In this document: positions 1 through 7,773 of the stretch, piece after piece | Layout: each line of letters opens with the position of its first letter | Position numbering within the stretch: the stretch's first letter is position 1 | Assembly: GCA_945910715.1 (NCBI GenBank) | Contig: CAMDZU010000021.1 | Span: forward strand, 1-11,109 | Reading direction: 5' to 3' | Origin: an uncultured Clostridia bacterium | Lineage (GTDB): Bacteria > Bacillota > Clostridia > Oscillospirales > Ruminococcaceae | DNA: 11,109 nucleotides | Translations under genes and position numbers: made by a program | The notes under the pieces: model-generated | Seen by the model: only the letters and a program-made list of their open reading frames with translations | Told to the model about the DNA's origin: nothing | Database searches by the model: none

Positions 1-186
1 ATAATTTGCCGAATTAGTACATATTGTATCTGCTACTGCGTCGGATTTTACCGAATTGAGCATTTTAGATATTGGAGAAAAAAGCGACATTACCCCGGCA
101 AGCAATATAGCGGTTATTGCAACCGCTATTATAACTTCAACAAGGGTGAAGCCTTTTTTTGCCTTAATTTTTCTTATGTAATTCAT
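1..186 (-). CDS. type IV prepilin-like protein, C-terminus beyond window edge
   Basis: A pilin-class subunit, of which only the first 62 codons are present; the 3' part lies beyond base 1. The N-terminus has a short basic leader followed by a class III signal with the prepilin peptidase site KKG|FTLVEV. Glu is at mature position 5, followed by a hydrophobic stretch (IIAVAITAILLAGVMSLF) that would form the N-terminal helix packing in the pilus core. The ATG at 184-186 follows a GGAG ribosome site with 8-nt spacing, 13 bp after the upstream prepilin gene ends, so it is the last visible gene of the pilus operon. PilD-type cleavage and methylation are expected from the family. Whether it is the major pilin or a minor one cannot be told from the N-terminus. 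Confidence 0.88.
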   Translation of the reverse strand, partial: MNYIRKIKAKKGFTLVEVIIAVAITAILLAGVMSLFSPISKMLNSVKSDAVADTICTNSANY

Positions 187-199
187 AATTATTTCTCCA

Positions 200-1096
200 T
201 TAAGTCACATCGTTTCTGTAAATTCCAAGTCCATTGTATTCCTTGAAATTACATGCCGGATCTGAAATATTAAAATAAGTATTGAAGTTGATATAGAAAT
301 TGGCATAGTCTGAAGACTTTATATCGAATTCAATAAATGCGTCCGTATTTACAACATTACTGTTGTCAGAACGGATAAATCTAATGCATGTTGCTTTTTC
401 GGTTGCTATACCATCAATATCGTATTCATTCGAATCCATTGTACTGTATGTCAGATATACATTGTTAGATATTTTCAGATTATATGCATTTGATGGCAGT
501 CTTAATTTTAAGAAGTTCCTGTTCTTGCTGCTTATTTGCTTTTTTGTCAGCACATAGTTATTATCGGTTATCTTTAAATAAAGCTTTATGTGATGATATT
601 CCGTTCCGTCTGAAAGCGTAGCAGTAGTGTTTTCCTTTTCTTCAATATGCAGTTGGGTCAGTCCGCTTGAGCCATATACTACTGCGGTGGCAAGAATATA
701 GCTTGGATCGTTAGGGTCGATTGTGCTGCTTGGCGCACTGTACGGCGCTTTAATAACATTTAAATTCAACCCGTTATCCATTTTGCTTCCGTCTGAATTT
801 ATAGTTGCCGAATTGACTGACGCATTATTTATTGAAAGGCTTTCCCCGTTTGAAAAGGGAATGGATACGCTTTGCGAGGTTGCGTCTTCATAATACTGTG
901 CCTTTGCAATTGCTTCCTGCTGTTCTTTAAGGTTGTTGTTCAGAGCATTATTTCTTCTCTGATCCTCGGCGGAAACTCCGATGATTCCGAAAAGAACAGC
1001 TGCCAGAATAGCAAACAATGCAAAAGCAACAATACACTCTACAAGTGTAAAGCCTTTATTGGATTTAATATTTTTTTTCAGATTAATTGTATCCAT
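200..1096 (-). CDS. type IV prepilin / pseudopilin-like protein, 298 aa
   Basis: A pilin-class subunit. It has a 15-residue basic leader, the cleavage site NKG|FTLVEC with Glu at mature position 5, and a hydrophobic helix at about residues 16-37 (CIVAFALFAILAAVLFGIIG). A polar helix segment rich in Gln, Asn and Glu follows, and then a roughly 230-residue beta-rich, Ser/Asn/Thr-rich globular domain that I cannot assign to a family. At 298 aa it is longer than most major pilins (about 150-200 aa), which fits a minor pilin or PilW/GspJ-like role. The ATG lies inside the 3' end of the upstream gene (14-bp overlap) with GGAG about 5 nt before it, suggesting translational coupling. Base composition is more AT-rich than pilC, pilMN and pilO. 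Confidence 0.87.
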   Translation of the reverse strand: MDTINLKKNIKSNKGFTLVECIVAFALFAILAAVLFGIIGVSAEDQRRNNALNNNLKEQQEAIAKAQYYEDATSQSVSIPFSNGESLSINNASVNSATINSDGSKMDNGLNLNVIKAPYSAPSSTIDPNDPSYILATAVVYGSSGLTQLHIEEKENTTATLSDGTEYHHIKLYLKITDNNYVLTKKQISSKNRNFLKLRLPSNAYNLKISNNVYLTYSTMDSNEYDIDGIATEKATCIRFIRSDNSNVVNTDAFIEFDIKSSDYANFYINFNTYFNISDPACNFKEYNGLGIYRNDVT

Positions 1097-3371
1097 AAAC
1101 TCTCCAGCCTTTCGAAGTTGTAGGTGACAGAGGAGTGCTGTGTCCTGTTGATGACATCAGATTCTGAAGAACTTCTTTTCTTTGCTTATCGGTTAATCCG
1201 GGAGTATAGTAATCATAGGGAATTGTACAGATATACTTTCTTGTTGTTTGTTCCATAGTGTAGCTTGAGGAAATTACACCGCCTACAACTGCAACTGACG
1301 CATCTGTGCCTGATGTTTCAAATTCCATATATGGTGCGTAAATAAATCCGCAGAAAGTATTTGACGCCGAAAAATCAAGATCGCTGTTTACATCAATTGA
1401 TACAAGGAATATGTTATTGTGAATATACGTATCGGTAGAGCCTGTTCCGTAATCGCCGGCAATAACAGTTGGATTTATACAGAGATTATCTCCTATATTG
1501 CTTGTAAACCCTGAAACATTGGCTGCTGTGACATACCCTACATTTCCTCTCAGCTTGTACCAGCCCTCATGACCTACAAAGTGCTGTTCCTGTGCAACAT
1601 AAGTTGTTCCCTCGGAAAGAACAAATACTACGCTTCCTCTTCCTTTGACGAGTACATTTATTTTATTGTAGGATACTGAACCGGTATTCCACTTAAAGGT
1701 ATCATCGGATCCGGGAGCAAGATAAACATAAATATTATGATATTTTGGCAAAGAGCCATCCATCACAAGGTTTCCGGATGGGTCATAATCATTAGTGTCA
1801 AAATATATCATTTGGGTATTTTTCATATTGTGATTTATCTTAGAACTTTCAATTATACAGTTCTGATAAATTGTTGCTGTATTAGGGAATCTGTTACCGT
1901 CCCATCCGCTAAAATCACTGTATTTTATATCTCCGCCGGCAATTTTAGCATCTTCGGCAGCCATTTCGGCGTCAGACATAACGCTGAAGCTTATATTGTA
2001 TCTCGGTACTCCTGCAAGGTAATCCGTATTATTATCATACAGTGCGTTTCCGTCTGCGTCTGTTCCGGTGCTGTTCAGAAACAGCTTTTTAAGATTCCAG
2101 TTCACATATACATAGTTGCCGATTTTTGAATCGATGTCATTTGTGCAGGTGCTTACCCAAGAAGCAGGTGTCTGAACATATAAAGGATCGTTGCCTGTTT
2201 CTTTTTTCACAGAGGAAATAAAGTTTTTGTAAACATCATACTTATCAACATCTGTACCGGGTACGGCAGTTGTATATTTATTTAATGCAGATTCGTCTAT
2301 GCCTAGTCTTGTAGCAAGCTCAGCCATATGCGAATAATCATTGCGAACATAAACCTTGCCGGTAACGTTCATGTTACCTGCTTCAAAAAAATGATTACTT
2401 GCAGCGCCCGCAATTATTAAATCTCCGTTTACATACACGTTTCCGCTGAAACTGGGAGTACTTAGTATAACCAAATCTCCGTTTACATACAAATCGCATC
2501 CCGTTTCAGAGCCACCGCCTCCGTAAATACAATCGCCTACAACATAAGCTGATGTTCCATCAATCATTTTATATCCAGCAGAGGCTGAACATATCCAGTT
2601 TGCACCAACTCTTAGTTTTCCACCCTCAAGGTCAAAATTGCCTTGATTTCCTGTCGTATAGAAATTGTTTCCTACGGTAATATCAAATGGAGTTGTTGCC
2701 GTATCTCCGGTAGGTACATCATCAAAGTAAAGCGTTCCTGAACAGATAATCTCCTTGTTGATATTTAGATAAGAACCGTGTGCAAGCCGTGTGTATTCGT
2801 TGTCAAGGTACATTGTTGAAGTTACTTCTGTACCGGAAATAGTAACATCCTGCGGTGTATAGCCTGTTGATGTAAAGAATCTGTTAAATTCCGCAATTGT
2901 TCCTAAGTCAAGGGTACACCAGCTTTCGGTTCTTGCCTTTTCACCGTTAAGCTCAGTTTCAACAATTATCTGAAAAACATGAAGAGTATCTGTTGGTTCG
3001 CCTTGCTTTTTTGTAATCGTAATGCCGAATTTTCCTAGATTATATGCGCTTATGGCAGCGTTGAAATCCTGAAGATCCGGTTGTGTAGCACCCATTGTTG
3101 ATGATGAATATATTGCGTCCCCAACATTTAAATCTATCATTTTTTCAACAAAGGCAGAGCCCATATTGTTTGATATGTAGCTGTCAATAACATTATTTAC
3201 GGACAGCGCAGTCTGATAGCTCTGCTTTTCCTCATAATCAGACACAATATGCTGGTAATTATTGTTTACTGTGTAATATACTGCTGCCGCTAAAACTATT
3301 AGCACCGACATAACCAGCAGTACAATAAACAGTACGCTGCCTCGTTTACTTTTCAAGTTGGAGAACTTCAT
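1083..3371 (-). CDS. large PilX/GspK-like pilus assembly protein, 762 aa
   Basis: Probably a minor pilin or tip-type subunit of the pilus. The N-terminus (residues 1-34) has a basic leader KSKRG followed directly by a hydrophobic helix (SVLFIVLLVMSVLIVLAAAV). It resembles the PilX N-terminal region and has no Glu at mature position 5, as in GspK. After a polar helix to about residue 70 the protein is almost all beta-predicted. Residues around 195-345 hold loosely repeating rungs such as YVNGDLVI and YVNGDLIIAG, suggesting a beta-solenoid. The C-terminal third has FCGFIYAPYMEFE followed by AVVGGVISS, a pattern I associate with PilX-like proteins of Gram-positives. It is several times longer than proteobacterial PilX (roughly 150-200 aa). 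The ATG follows GAGGTG by 5 nt, 35 bp after pilO. The pilin-class assignment is firm; the tip or adhesive role is inference. Confidence 0.78.
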   Translation of the reverse strand: MKFSNLKSKRGSVLFIVLLVMSVLIVLAAAVYYTVNNNYQHIVSDYEEKQSYQTALSVNNVIDSYISNNMGSAFVEKMIDLNVGDAIYSSSTMGATQPDLQDFNAAISAYNLGKFGITITKKQGEPTDTLHVFQIIVETELNGEKARTESWCTLDLGTIAEFNRFFTSTGYTPQDVTISGTEVTSTMYLDNEYTRLAHGSYLNINKEIICSGTLYFDDVPTGDTATTPFDITVGNNFYTTGNQGNFDLEGGKLRVGANWICSASAGYKMIDGTSAYVVGDCIYGGGGSETGCDLYVNGDLVILSTPSFSGNVYVNGDLIIAGAASNHFFEAGNMNVTGKVYVRNDYSHMAELATRLGIDESALNKYTTAVPGTDVDKYDVYKNFISSVKKETGNDPLYVQTPASWVSTCTNDIDSKIGNYVYVNWNLKKLFLNSTGTDADGNALYDNNTDYLAGVPRYNISFSVMSDAEMAAEDAKIAGGDIKYSDFSGWDGNRFPNTATIYQNCIIESSKINHNMKNTQMIYFDTNDYDPSGNLVMDGSLPKYHNIYVYLAPGSDDTFKWNTGSVSYNKINVLVKGRGSVVFVLSEGTTYVAQEQHFVGHEGWYKLRGNVGYVTAANVSGFTSNIGDNLCINPTVIAGDYGTGSTDTYIHNNIFLVSIDVNSDLDFSASNTFCGFIYAPYMEFETSGTDASVAVVGGVISSSYTMEQTTRKYICTIPYDYYTPGLTDKQRKEVLQNLMSSTGHSTPLSPTTSKGWRVYGYN

Positions 3372-3406
3372 AATATCACCTCAGATATTGTTCTTTGCTT
3401 ACTTAA

Positions 3407-4222
3407 TTACTTATCCAGCTCGGGAACGTCCATTGGGTTTACGCAGTAGAGAATAAGGTTTACAGGTGTGGAAACCTTTGAGTTGCCTGTGAGCTCGGTG
3501 GTCTTTTCCGTTGTGTTTGTAACGGTGATTTCGTTGCCGTTCTCGTCAATTTCTACTGCTTCTTCCGATGAAGAGGAAGTCTGCTCGTATGGGATATTGA
3601 TTGACTGAATATAGGTTGCCTGAGGCAGCTCGTGAATTGCGTCAAGGAACGCTCTGAGGTCGTCAAGTCTGCCCTCTGCGGTAAACGAAATGCTGACTGC
3701 ACCTACGACCTGGGAATACTGTGCAAGCTCCGCATACTTCATTTCGGGAGTCGGAATAATGTTTCCGTCTGCGTCAACCTCGTATTCCACTTCCTCGGAA
3801 ACGGAGGAAAGGGACTTTGCGTATTCCTTTAATGGGTAGGTTACCTCAACCTCGGTGAAGTCGGTAAGAGAAAGGGTAGAAGCGGTAAGGTTGCTGATGT
3901 TGAGTGACAGAGTGGACATTTTTGTATCCTCGAGAATCTGTCTTACAATAACGTCGGCTTCCTGGGTTTCAAGATCTTTGTAGAAATTGCCCTCGTATTC
4001 CTTTGCGTTGTCGTAGGCTTCCTTTACCTCGTCGTCAATTGTTTCCTCACGCTGGAGAGTAACGTAGATGTTATCTCTTTCAGCCTTTGCGGAATCAAGA
4101 TTTCTCTTTGAAACATCAATCTTCTGAATTGCAGGCCATGCAAACATAAGGGTGCCTGCCACAAAAATTACTATTGCAACAAATACCATAAGTATTGTTC
4201 TTTCGGTTTTACTCAGTTTCAA
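3407..4222 (-). CDS. pilO: PilO-like pilus alignment subcomplex protein, 271 aa
   Basis: An inner-membrane partner of PilN that links the cytoplasmic PilM ring and the platform to the growing pilus. It has a short cytoplasmic tail, one membrane helix (about residues 10-29), a charged coiled-coil region (about 33-100), and a C-terminal alpha/beta region. The segment around 172-212 (VGAVSISFTAEGRLDDLRAFL...IQSINI) matches the ferredoxin-like PilO core. A Ser/Glu/Thr-rich insertion at about 213-248 makes it longer than typical PilO (about 200 aa). The start is TTG at 4220-4222: AGGGAGG lies 8 nt before it, and the next Met (residue 12) is already inside the membrane helix. It overlaps the pilM-pilN reading frame by 14 bp, so coupling is likely. 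Assignment rests on architecture and position more than strong sequence identity. Confidence 0.8.
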   Translation of the reverse strand: MKLSKTERTILMVFVAIVIFVAGTLMFAWPAIQKIDVSKRNLDSAKAERDNIYVTLQREETIDDEVKEAYDNAKEYEGNFYKDLETQEADVIVRQILEDTKMSTLSLNISNLTASTLSLTDFTEVEVTYPLKEYAKSLSSVSEEVEYEVDADGNIIPTPEMKYAELAQYSQVVGAVSISFTAEGRLDDLRAFLDAIHELPQATYIQSINIPYEQTSSSSEEAVEIDENGNEITVTNTTEKTTELTGNSKVSTPVNLILYCVNPMDVPELDK

Positions 4223-5717
4223 CGCCGTTTCCTCCCTTGATTAACATTGTCAGGGAGAAGGTGTATTTCGGTTCTCCCTCTTTATCGCCGTCTTCCTTGA
4301 CCTTTGTGCCGCTGAAGCCGTTATATGCTATATTCTCGAAATAGCCCTGGTCCTTCAGCGCCTGAACGTAGGTGGCAGGCATACTGTCGTCGGTACACTC
4401 AAAGGAAACGGAAAGCGAGTATTCGCTGATTGCAACGCTGCCTGTTATTTTCATTCCTTCAACAAGGTTTTCCTCAAGCTTTTCAAGCACCTCGGTAATT
4501 GCTCTGGGCTTGTTGTCGAACAGGTCGTTTGCCTGCTGAATGCTTGAAAGGTAGCTCTGGTAGTTGGTAAGAGTGCCTATCTTGTTGTTAAGCTCGGCAA
4601 GTCTGCCCTGAAGCTCGGGGTCCTGAATTTCGGTACGGACAATCGCCGTCTGAGCGTCGATTCCTGCGGTGTACATATTTACGCCTACGGTAACGCCGCC
4701 TACCAGCACGCAACAGCCCAGCGCCAAAACGCCCAGCTTGATGAAGTATGTATTTACGCCCTTCTTTTCCTTTGCCGCAGAGGACTGGAGCAGGTTAACG
4801 TGGTCATAAACCTTGTTTACCTTGTAGAATGCGCCGATTGCGTTGGCGTACTTGGAGAAGTCAAGCTCGCACATTGTAACGATCTTGCTTGGGATCGTAA
4901 GGATATGAGCAGGAACGTTAAAGGAGGAAATTGCGTTTGTAAGAGCAATAAAGTCGTTAATAACGCCGTAGAACATAATCTCCTTGAGAGGCTTTGCGTC
5001 CTTTCTTGAGGAGGTGAACTGAATCATACGGAACAGGTTATCATAAACCGCCTGATTAACGTAATCCGGATCGTTGTTGTAATCCATCTTGTCAATCTTG
5101 ATGTAGCGGGAGAAGGTAAGCTGATTGTCCTCGTACAGGTTGATGTTGAGGAAGTCTGTGTCAATCTGCACCAGCATAAGGGGCATTGAAGCCTCAAGAC
5201 GGGAGCTGTTGAGGATAAGTCTTGTGATACAGTTGTTGGAAATGTTGATCTGTGAAAGGGAAATTCCAACGTGAGAGAACAGCTTTACATAGCCGTCGAT
5301 CATTCTCTGGGGGCAGGCGGTAGCCATAAGCTTTATCATGTGCTTGCCGTCCTCGTCGGTAGCCTCGCCCGTGATTGAGTAGGAAATGTTGTAATCGTTG
5401 GAGATACCCATATTGGCCTGAATCATAGCCTCGATTGCGGCGGAGTTGGTCAGCTTCTTGGGCTTTGGCAGCATAAGCTCCTTATACAGAATGTAGCTGG
5501 AGTTTACGCAGACGATTGCTTCCTTTTCCTTTATATTCTTGGAGTTGAGAATATCGGTGATTTCGCTGGCAACCATAGGAATATCGGCAATATAGCCGCT
5601 AACCACGCTGCCCTGGGGCAAATCTCTTGTGTCGGCGTCGATAACTCTGATCTTGTTTCCTGCAAGGACGCCGCGAACCATTTTTATCTGTTTATCGGTA
5701 ATGTCAATTGATAACAT
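4209..5717 (-). CDS. pilM: PilM-PilN fusion protein of type IV pilus assembly, 502 aa
   Basis: Residues 1 to about 300 form an actin-fold PilM domain: the phosphate-1-like strand SIDITDKQIKMV at 3-14, the phosphate-2-like strand LVQIDTDFLNINLY at 182-195, and the closing ANAIGAFYK at 291-299. Residues 306-310 (HVNLL) resemble the N-terminal NLL motif by which separate PilN proteins bind PilM. A membrane helix follows at about 324-349, then a coiled coil (about 352-400) and a ferredoxin-like domain to the end, all typical of PilN. One chain therefore covers two usually separate subunits; from memory, fused pilMN also occurs in other clostridia. The usual glycines of both PilM nucleotide-binding strands are replaced, so ATP binding may be weak. 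The ATG follows GAGGTG by 4 nt. It lies 36 bp after pilC and overlaps pilO by 14 bp. Confidence 0.88.
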   Translation of the reverse strand: MLSIDITDKQIKMVRGVLAGNKIRVIDADTRDLPQGSVVSGYIADIPMVASEITDILNSKNIKEKEAIVCVNSSYILYKELMLPKPKKLTNSAAIEAMIQANMGISNDYNISYSITGEATDEDGKHMIKLMATACPQRMIDGYVKLFSHVGISLSQINISNNCITRLILNSSRLEASMPLMLVQIDTDFLNINLYEDNQLTFSRYIKIDKMDYNNDPDYVNQAVYDNLFRMIQFTSSRKDAKPLKEIMFYGVINDFIALTNAISSFNVPAHILTIPSKIVTMCELDFSKYANAIGAFYKVNKVYDHVNLLQSSAAKEKKGVNTYFIKLGVLALGCCVLVGGVTVGVNMYTAGIDAQTAIVRTEIQDPELQGRLAELNNKIGTLTNYQSYLSSIQQANDLFDNKPRAITEVLEKLEENLVEGMKITGSVAISEYSLSVSFECTDDSMPATYVQALKDQGYFENIAYNGFSGTKVKEDGDKEGEPKYTFSLTMLIKGGNGVETE

Positions 5718-5753
5718 ATTGCACCTCTGTTTTTGAATTTATTTTTTGCGGTA

Positions 5754-6953
5754 TTAGTTTGCAACTGCGCCGAAGGAGCCGTAAAGTGCAGGGAGTACGC
5801 TGGCAACTACAAGGCCGACGCCGATACCGAGAACGATAATCAGCATAGGCTCCATAAGTCCAACCAGCTTTGAAATAGCGGTATCCGCTTCTTCGTCGTA
5901 ATAGTCGGCTGTCTTTGCAAGAATATCGTCAAGAGTACCTGATTCCTCACCGACGTAGATAATGGAGGTGAAGATACCCTCGAAGATGTTTGTCTTGGTA
6001 ACTGCGTTTGAAAGGGATTCACCCTGTTTTACGTCCTCGATTACCTGTTCCCTGAAAACCTTTTCGATATAGGAATTGCCCAGTGTGCTGACGGATTTTT
6101 CGATACACTCAACCATCTGCATACCCGAAGAGAACAGGTTGGACATCGTTCTTGCGAAACGGGAGGTGTAAATGGTCTTCATCAGCTTGCCCACCTTGGG
6201 CATTTTGCAGAGCAGCTCGTCGTATTTAAGACGGGTACTTGGAGTTTTCAGCAATATTCTGACTGCGAAAACCAGCGCAACAACGATTGCGATACAGATA
6301 TACCATTTTTCCTTGAGGAAGTCGGAGAAGTCCATCATAGCCTTTGTAAGAGCCGGAATTTCGTCAGGCGAACTGAACATATCCATAAACATAGGCAGAA
6401 TGAAGGTAAACAGCGCAAGCATAATAATCAGCATCATTACAAGAAGAACGATAGGATAGGTCATTGAGCTCTTGATTTTGTTGTTGATTTTGTTTTCCTT
6501 TGCATAATGGTCGGAAACACGCTGCATAATCATATCCAGATTACCTGAAGCCTCGCCCGCAGCCACCATGCTCACGAAGAACATAGGGAAAACGCCTTTT
6601 TTTGAGGCAACCGACTCGGAGAAGGAACGGCCTCTCTGAACGTCCTCGTAAATCTCCAGCAGAACTGCCTTCATCTTTTTATCCTCCTGCTGTGTGTAGA
6701 GGATATTGAGGGCTCTTACAATGCTGATACCGGAAGTAAGCATTGAGCTGAGCTGTCTGCACAGGAATGCAAGATCCTTTGTCTTGAACTTGTATCTTGC
6801 TTTTTCCTCCTTTTCCACAAGCTCCGTATAGGAAGTGCAGAAAAGGTTTTTTTCCTTCAGCTTTTCAATAAGCTGCTGGTAGTCGTCGGCTGTTTCTTTG
6901 CCTCGGATGGTTCTGCCGTTGATGTCGCTGGCAACGTAGGTAAATGAAGCCAC
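5754..6953 (-). CDS. pilC: PilC/GspF-type inner-membrane platform protein, 399 aa
   Basis: The polytopic platform on which the assembly ATPase acts during pilus extension and retraction. It has the usual family length (about 400 aa). Counting from the GTG start, it begins with a MASFTYVASDINGRTIRG-type N-terminal motif. Two T2SF domains follow (about 60-190 and 260-388), each with the family signature GExSG: GEASGNLDMIM at 133-143 and GEESGTLDDIL at 336-346. Membrane helices lie at about 167-187, 217-235 and 367-389. The reading frame is open to a TTG at 6960-6962, but GTGGGGG sits immediately before that TTG. The GTG at 6951-6953, about 9 nt after GGGGG, is the better start and gives the canonical N-terminus. 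It is the first gene of the pilus operon; the promoter is at 7017-7045. No pilB or pilT lies next to it here. Confidence 0.93.
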   Translation of the reverse strand: MASFTYVASDINGRTIRGKETADDYQQLIEKLKEKNLFCTSYTELVEKEEKARYKFKTKDLAFLCRQLSSMLTSGISIVRALNILYTQQEDKKMKAVLLEIYEDVQRGRSFSESVASKKGVFPMFFVSMVAAGEASGNLDMIMQRVSDHYAKENKINNKIKSSMTYPIVLLVMMLIIMLALFTFILPMFMDMFSSPDEIPALTKAMMDFSDFLKEKWYICIAIVVALVFAVRILLKTPSTRLKYDELLCKMPKVGKLMKTIYTSRFARTMSNLFSSGMQMVECIEKSVSTLGNSYIEKVFREQVIEDVKQGESLSNAVTKTNIFEGIFTSIIYVGEESGTLDDILAKTADYYDEEADTAISKLVGLMEPMLIIVLGIGVGLVVASVLPALYGSFGAVAN

Positions 6954-7226
6954 TAATGTCAACCCCCACTCTTTTAACTAAATTCTATATATTTATATAT
7001 ACATAGATATACAATTATTATATCATACTGCCCTTGTCAATTCAATTACTGTCTGTGACAAACATTAAGGTAATTTTTTGTGCAAAATTATCCAATGGGT
7101 TACAATTTACCGTTTCACTGTTTCGCAACATTGACAAATCATAAAGCAGAAAACGGCTTTGTTTCGCAGTTATTTTGAAACCCGTGAGTAAAATTTTACC
7201 ATAAGTTTTATTTCAGCCATAAAAAT
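6954..7226. other. intergenic region upstream of pilC
   Basis: An AT-rich region without a convincing gene. It holds the pilC promoter (7017-7045), its AT-rich leader (about 6954-7010), and upstream sequence with a 9-nt direct repeat TGTTTCGCA at 7119-7127 and 7160-7168, spaced 41 bp start to start (about four helical turns). A TTGACA on the plus strand at 7131 has no -10 partner. I see nothing else in it. Confidence 0.6.
7017..7045 (-). promoter_or_regulatory. sigma-A-type promoter of the pilus operon
   Basis: On the minus strand TTGAAT (7040-7045) is followed by a 17-nt spacer and a perfect TATAAT (7017-7022), preceded by TGA, giving an extended -10. Transcription should start near 7010, about 57 nt before the pilC GTG. 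The 12-nt core TATGATATAATA is identical in the lysC promoter, which probably reflects consensus rather than co-regulation. Confidence 0.75.
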
Positions 7227-7259
7227 TGCAGCCTTTATACCGTGTGTATAAAGGCTGCA
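7221..7259 (-). terminator. intrinsic terminator downstream of folA
   Basis: A perfect 14-bp stem: TGCAGCCTTTATAC at 7227-7240 pairs with 7246-7259, with a 5-nt loop. On the minus strand it is followed by AATTTTT. It starts 3 bp after the folA stop codon and closes the lysC-thyA-folA transcript before the pilus promoter. Confidence 0.9.
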
Positions 7260-7262
7260 CTG

Positions 7263-7757
7263 CTATATACTTTTCACATTTTTATTCACATAATCCACAA
7301 ACTGAATGTTAAATCCGTTTGTTTCGGCAATTTCCGACATTCCGGCAATTTCCCAGTCCTTATCCTCGTCAAGATTGGGGAAAAAGGTATCCGCCTCAAA
7401 ATCGTGGAGCACTCTTGTAACCACCGCCTTTTCGCAGTAGGGCAGCAGCTCCCTGTAAACCATTCCGCCGCCGCAGACGTAAATTTCCTCATCACATTCC
7501 TTTGCGAAGGCGAGAAAAGCGTCAATGCTTTCAAAGCACCTTACCTCGGGGTAAAGGCTCGGCTTTGAGGTTATAACAAGGTTTACCCTGTCGGGGAGAG
7601 GACGTCTGGGGAAGCTCATATAGGTTCTGCTGCCCATAACGATTGTGTTTCCCGTGGTTATCTCACGGAATCTTTTCATATCCTCGGGAAGTCTTGCAAG
7701 GAGGTTGTTGTCCTTTCCTATTCCCCATTTATTGTCGGCGGCAACTATGATTTTCAT
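7263..7757 (-). CDS. folA: dihydrofolate reductase, 164 aa
   Basis: A cytoplasmic enzyme that reduces dihydrofolate to tetrahydrofolate with NADPH and is the target of trimethoprim-type antifolates. Length and motifs are standard for bacterial type I DHFR. They are WGIGKDN (11-17), LPEDMKRF (23-30, with the catalytic acid Asp26), the NADPH-site MGSRTYMSF (41-49), PLPDR (53-57, Arg57 binding the glutamate tail of folate), the CGGG nucleotide loop (95-98), and TRV (114-116, equivalent to E. coli Thr113). The ATG follows AAAGGA by 6 nt. The gene lies downstream of thyA in the same direction, the usual pairing, because ThyA consumes methylene-tetrahydrofolate and releases dihydrofolate. The two genes are separated by an unusual palindromic element (7774-7934). 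A strong terminator follows. Confidence 0.96.
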   Translation of the reverse strand: MKIIVAADNKWGIGKDNNLLARLPEDMKRFREITTGNTIVMGSRTYMSFPRRPLPDRVNLVITSKPSLYPEVRCFESIDAFLAFAKECDEEIYVCGGGMVYRELLPYCEKAVVTRVLHDFEADTFFPNLDEDKDWEIAGMSEIAETNGFNIQFVDYVNKNVKSI

Positions 7758-7773
7758 TGTGAGTCCTTTCTGA

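Noticed and set aside
6960..6962. TTG as the pilC start
   Set aside because: The only ribosome-site-like sequence (GTGGGGG) abuts this TTG, whereas it is correctly spaced for the GTG at 6951-6953, which also gives the usual PilC N-terminus.
7131..7160. Rightward promoter from TTGACA at 7131-7136
   Set aside because: At 17-nt spacing the -10 position reads CGGCTT, and no rightward gene follows.
7145..7162. AAAGC...GCTTT inverted repeat upstream of the pilus promoter
   Set aside because: Only 5 bp of stem with no T-tract or conserved context; this is chance level in AT-rich DNA.
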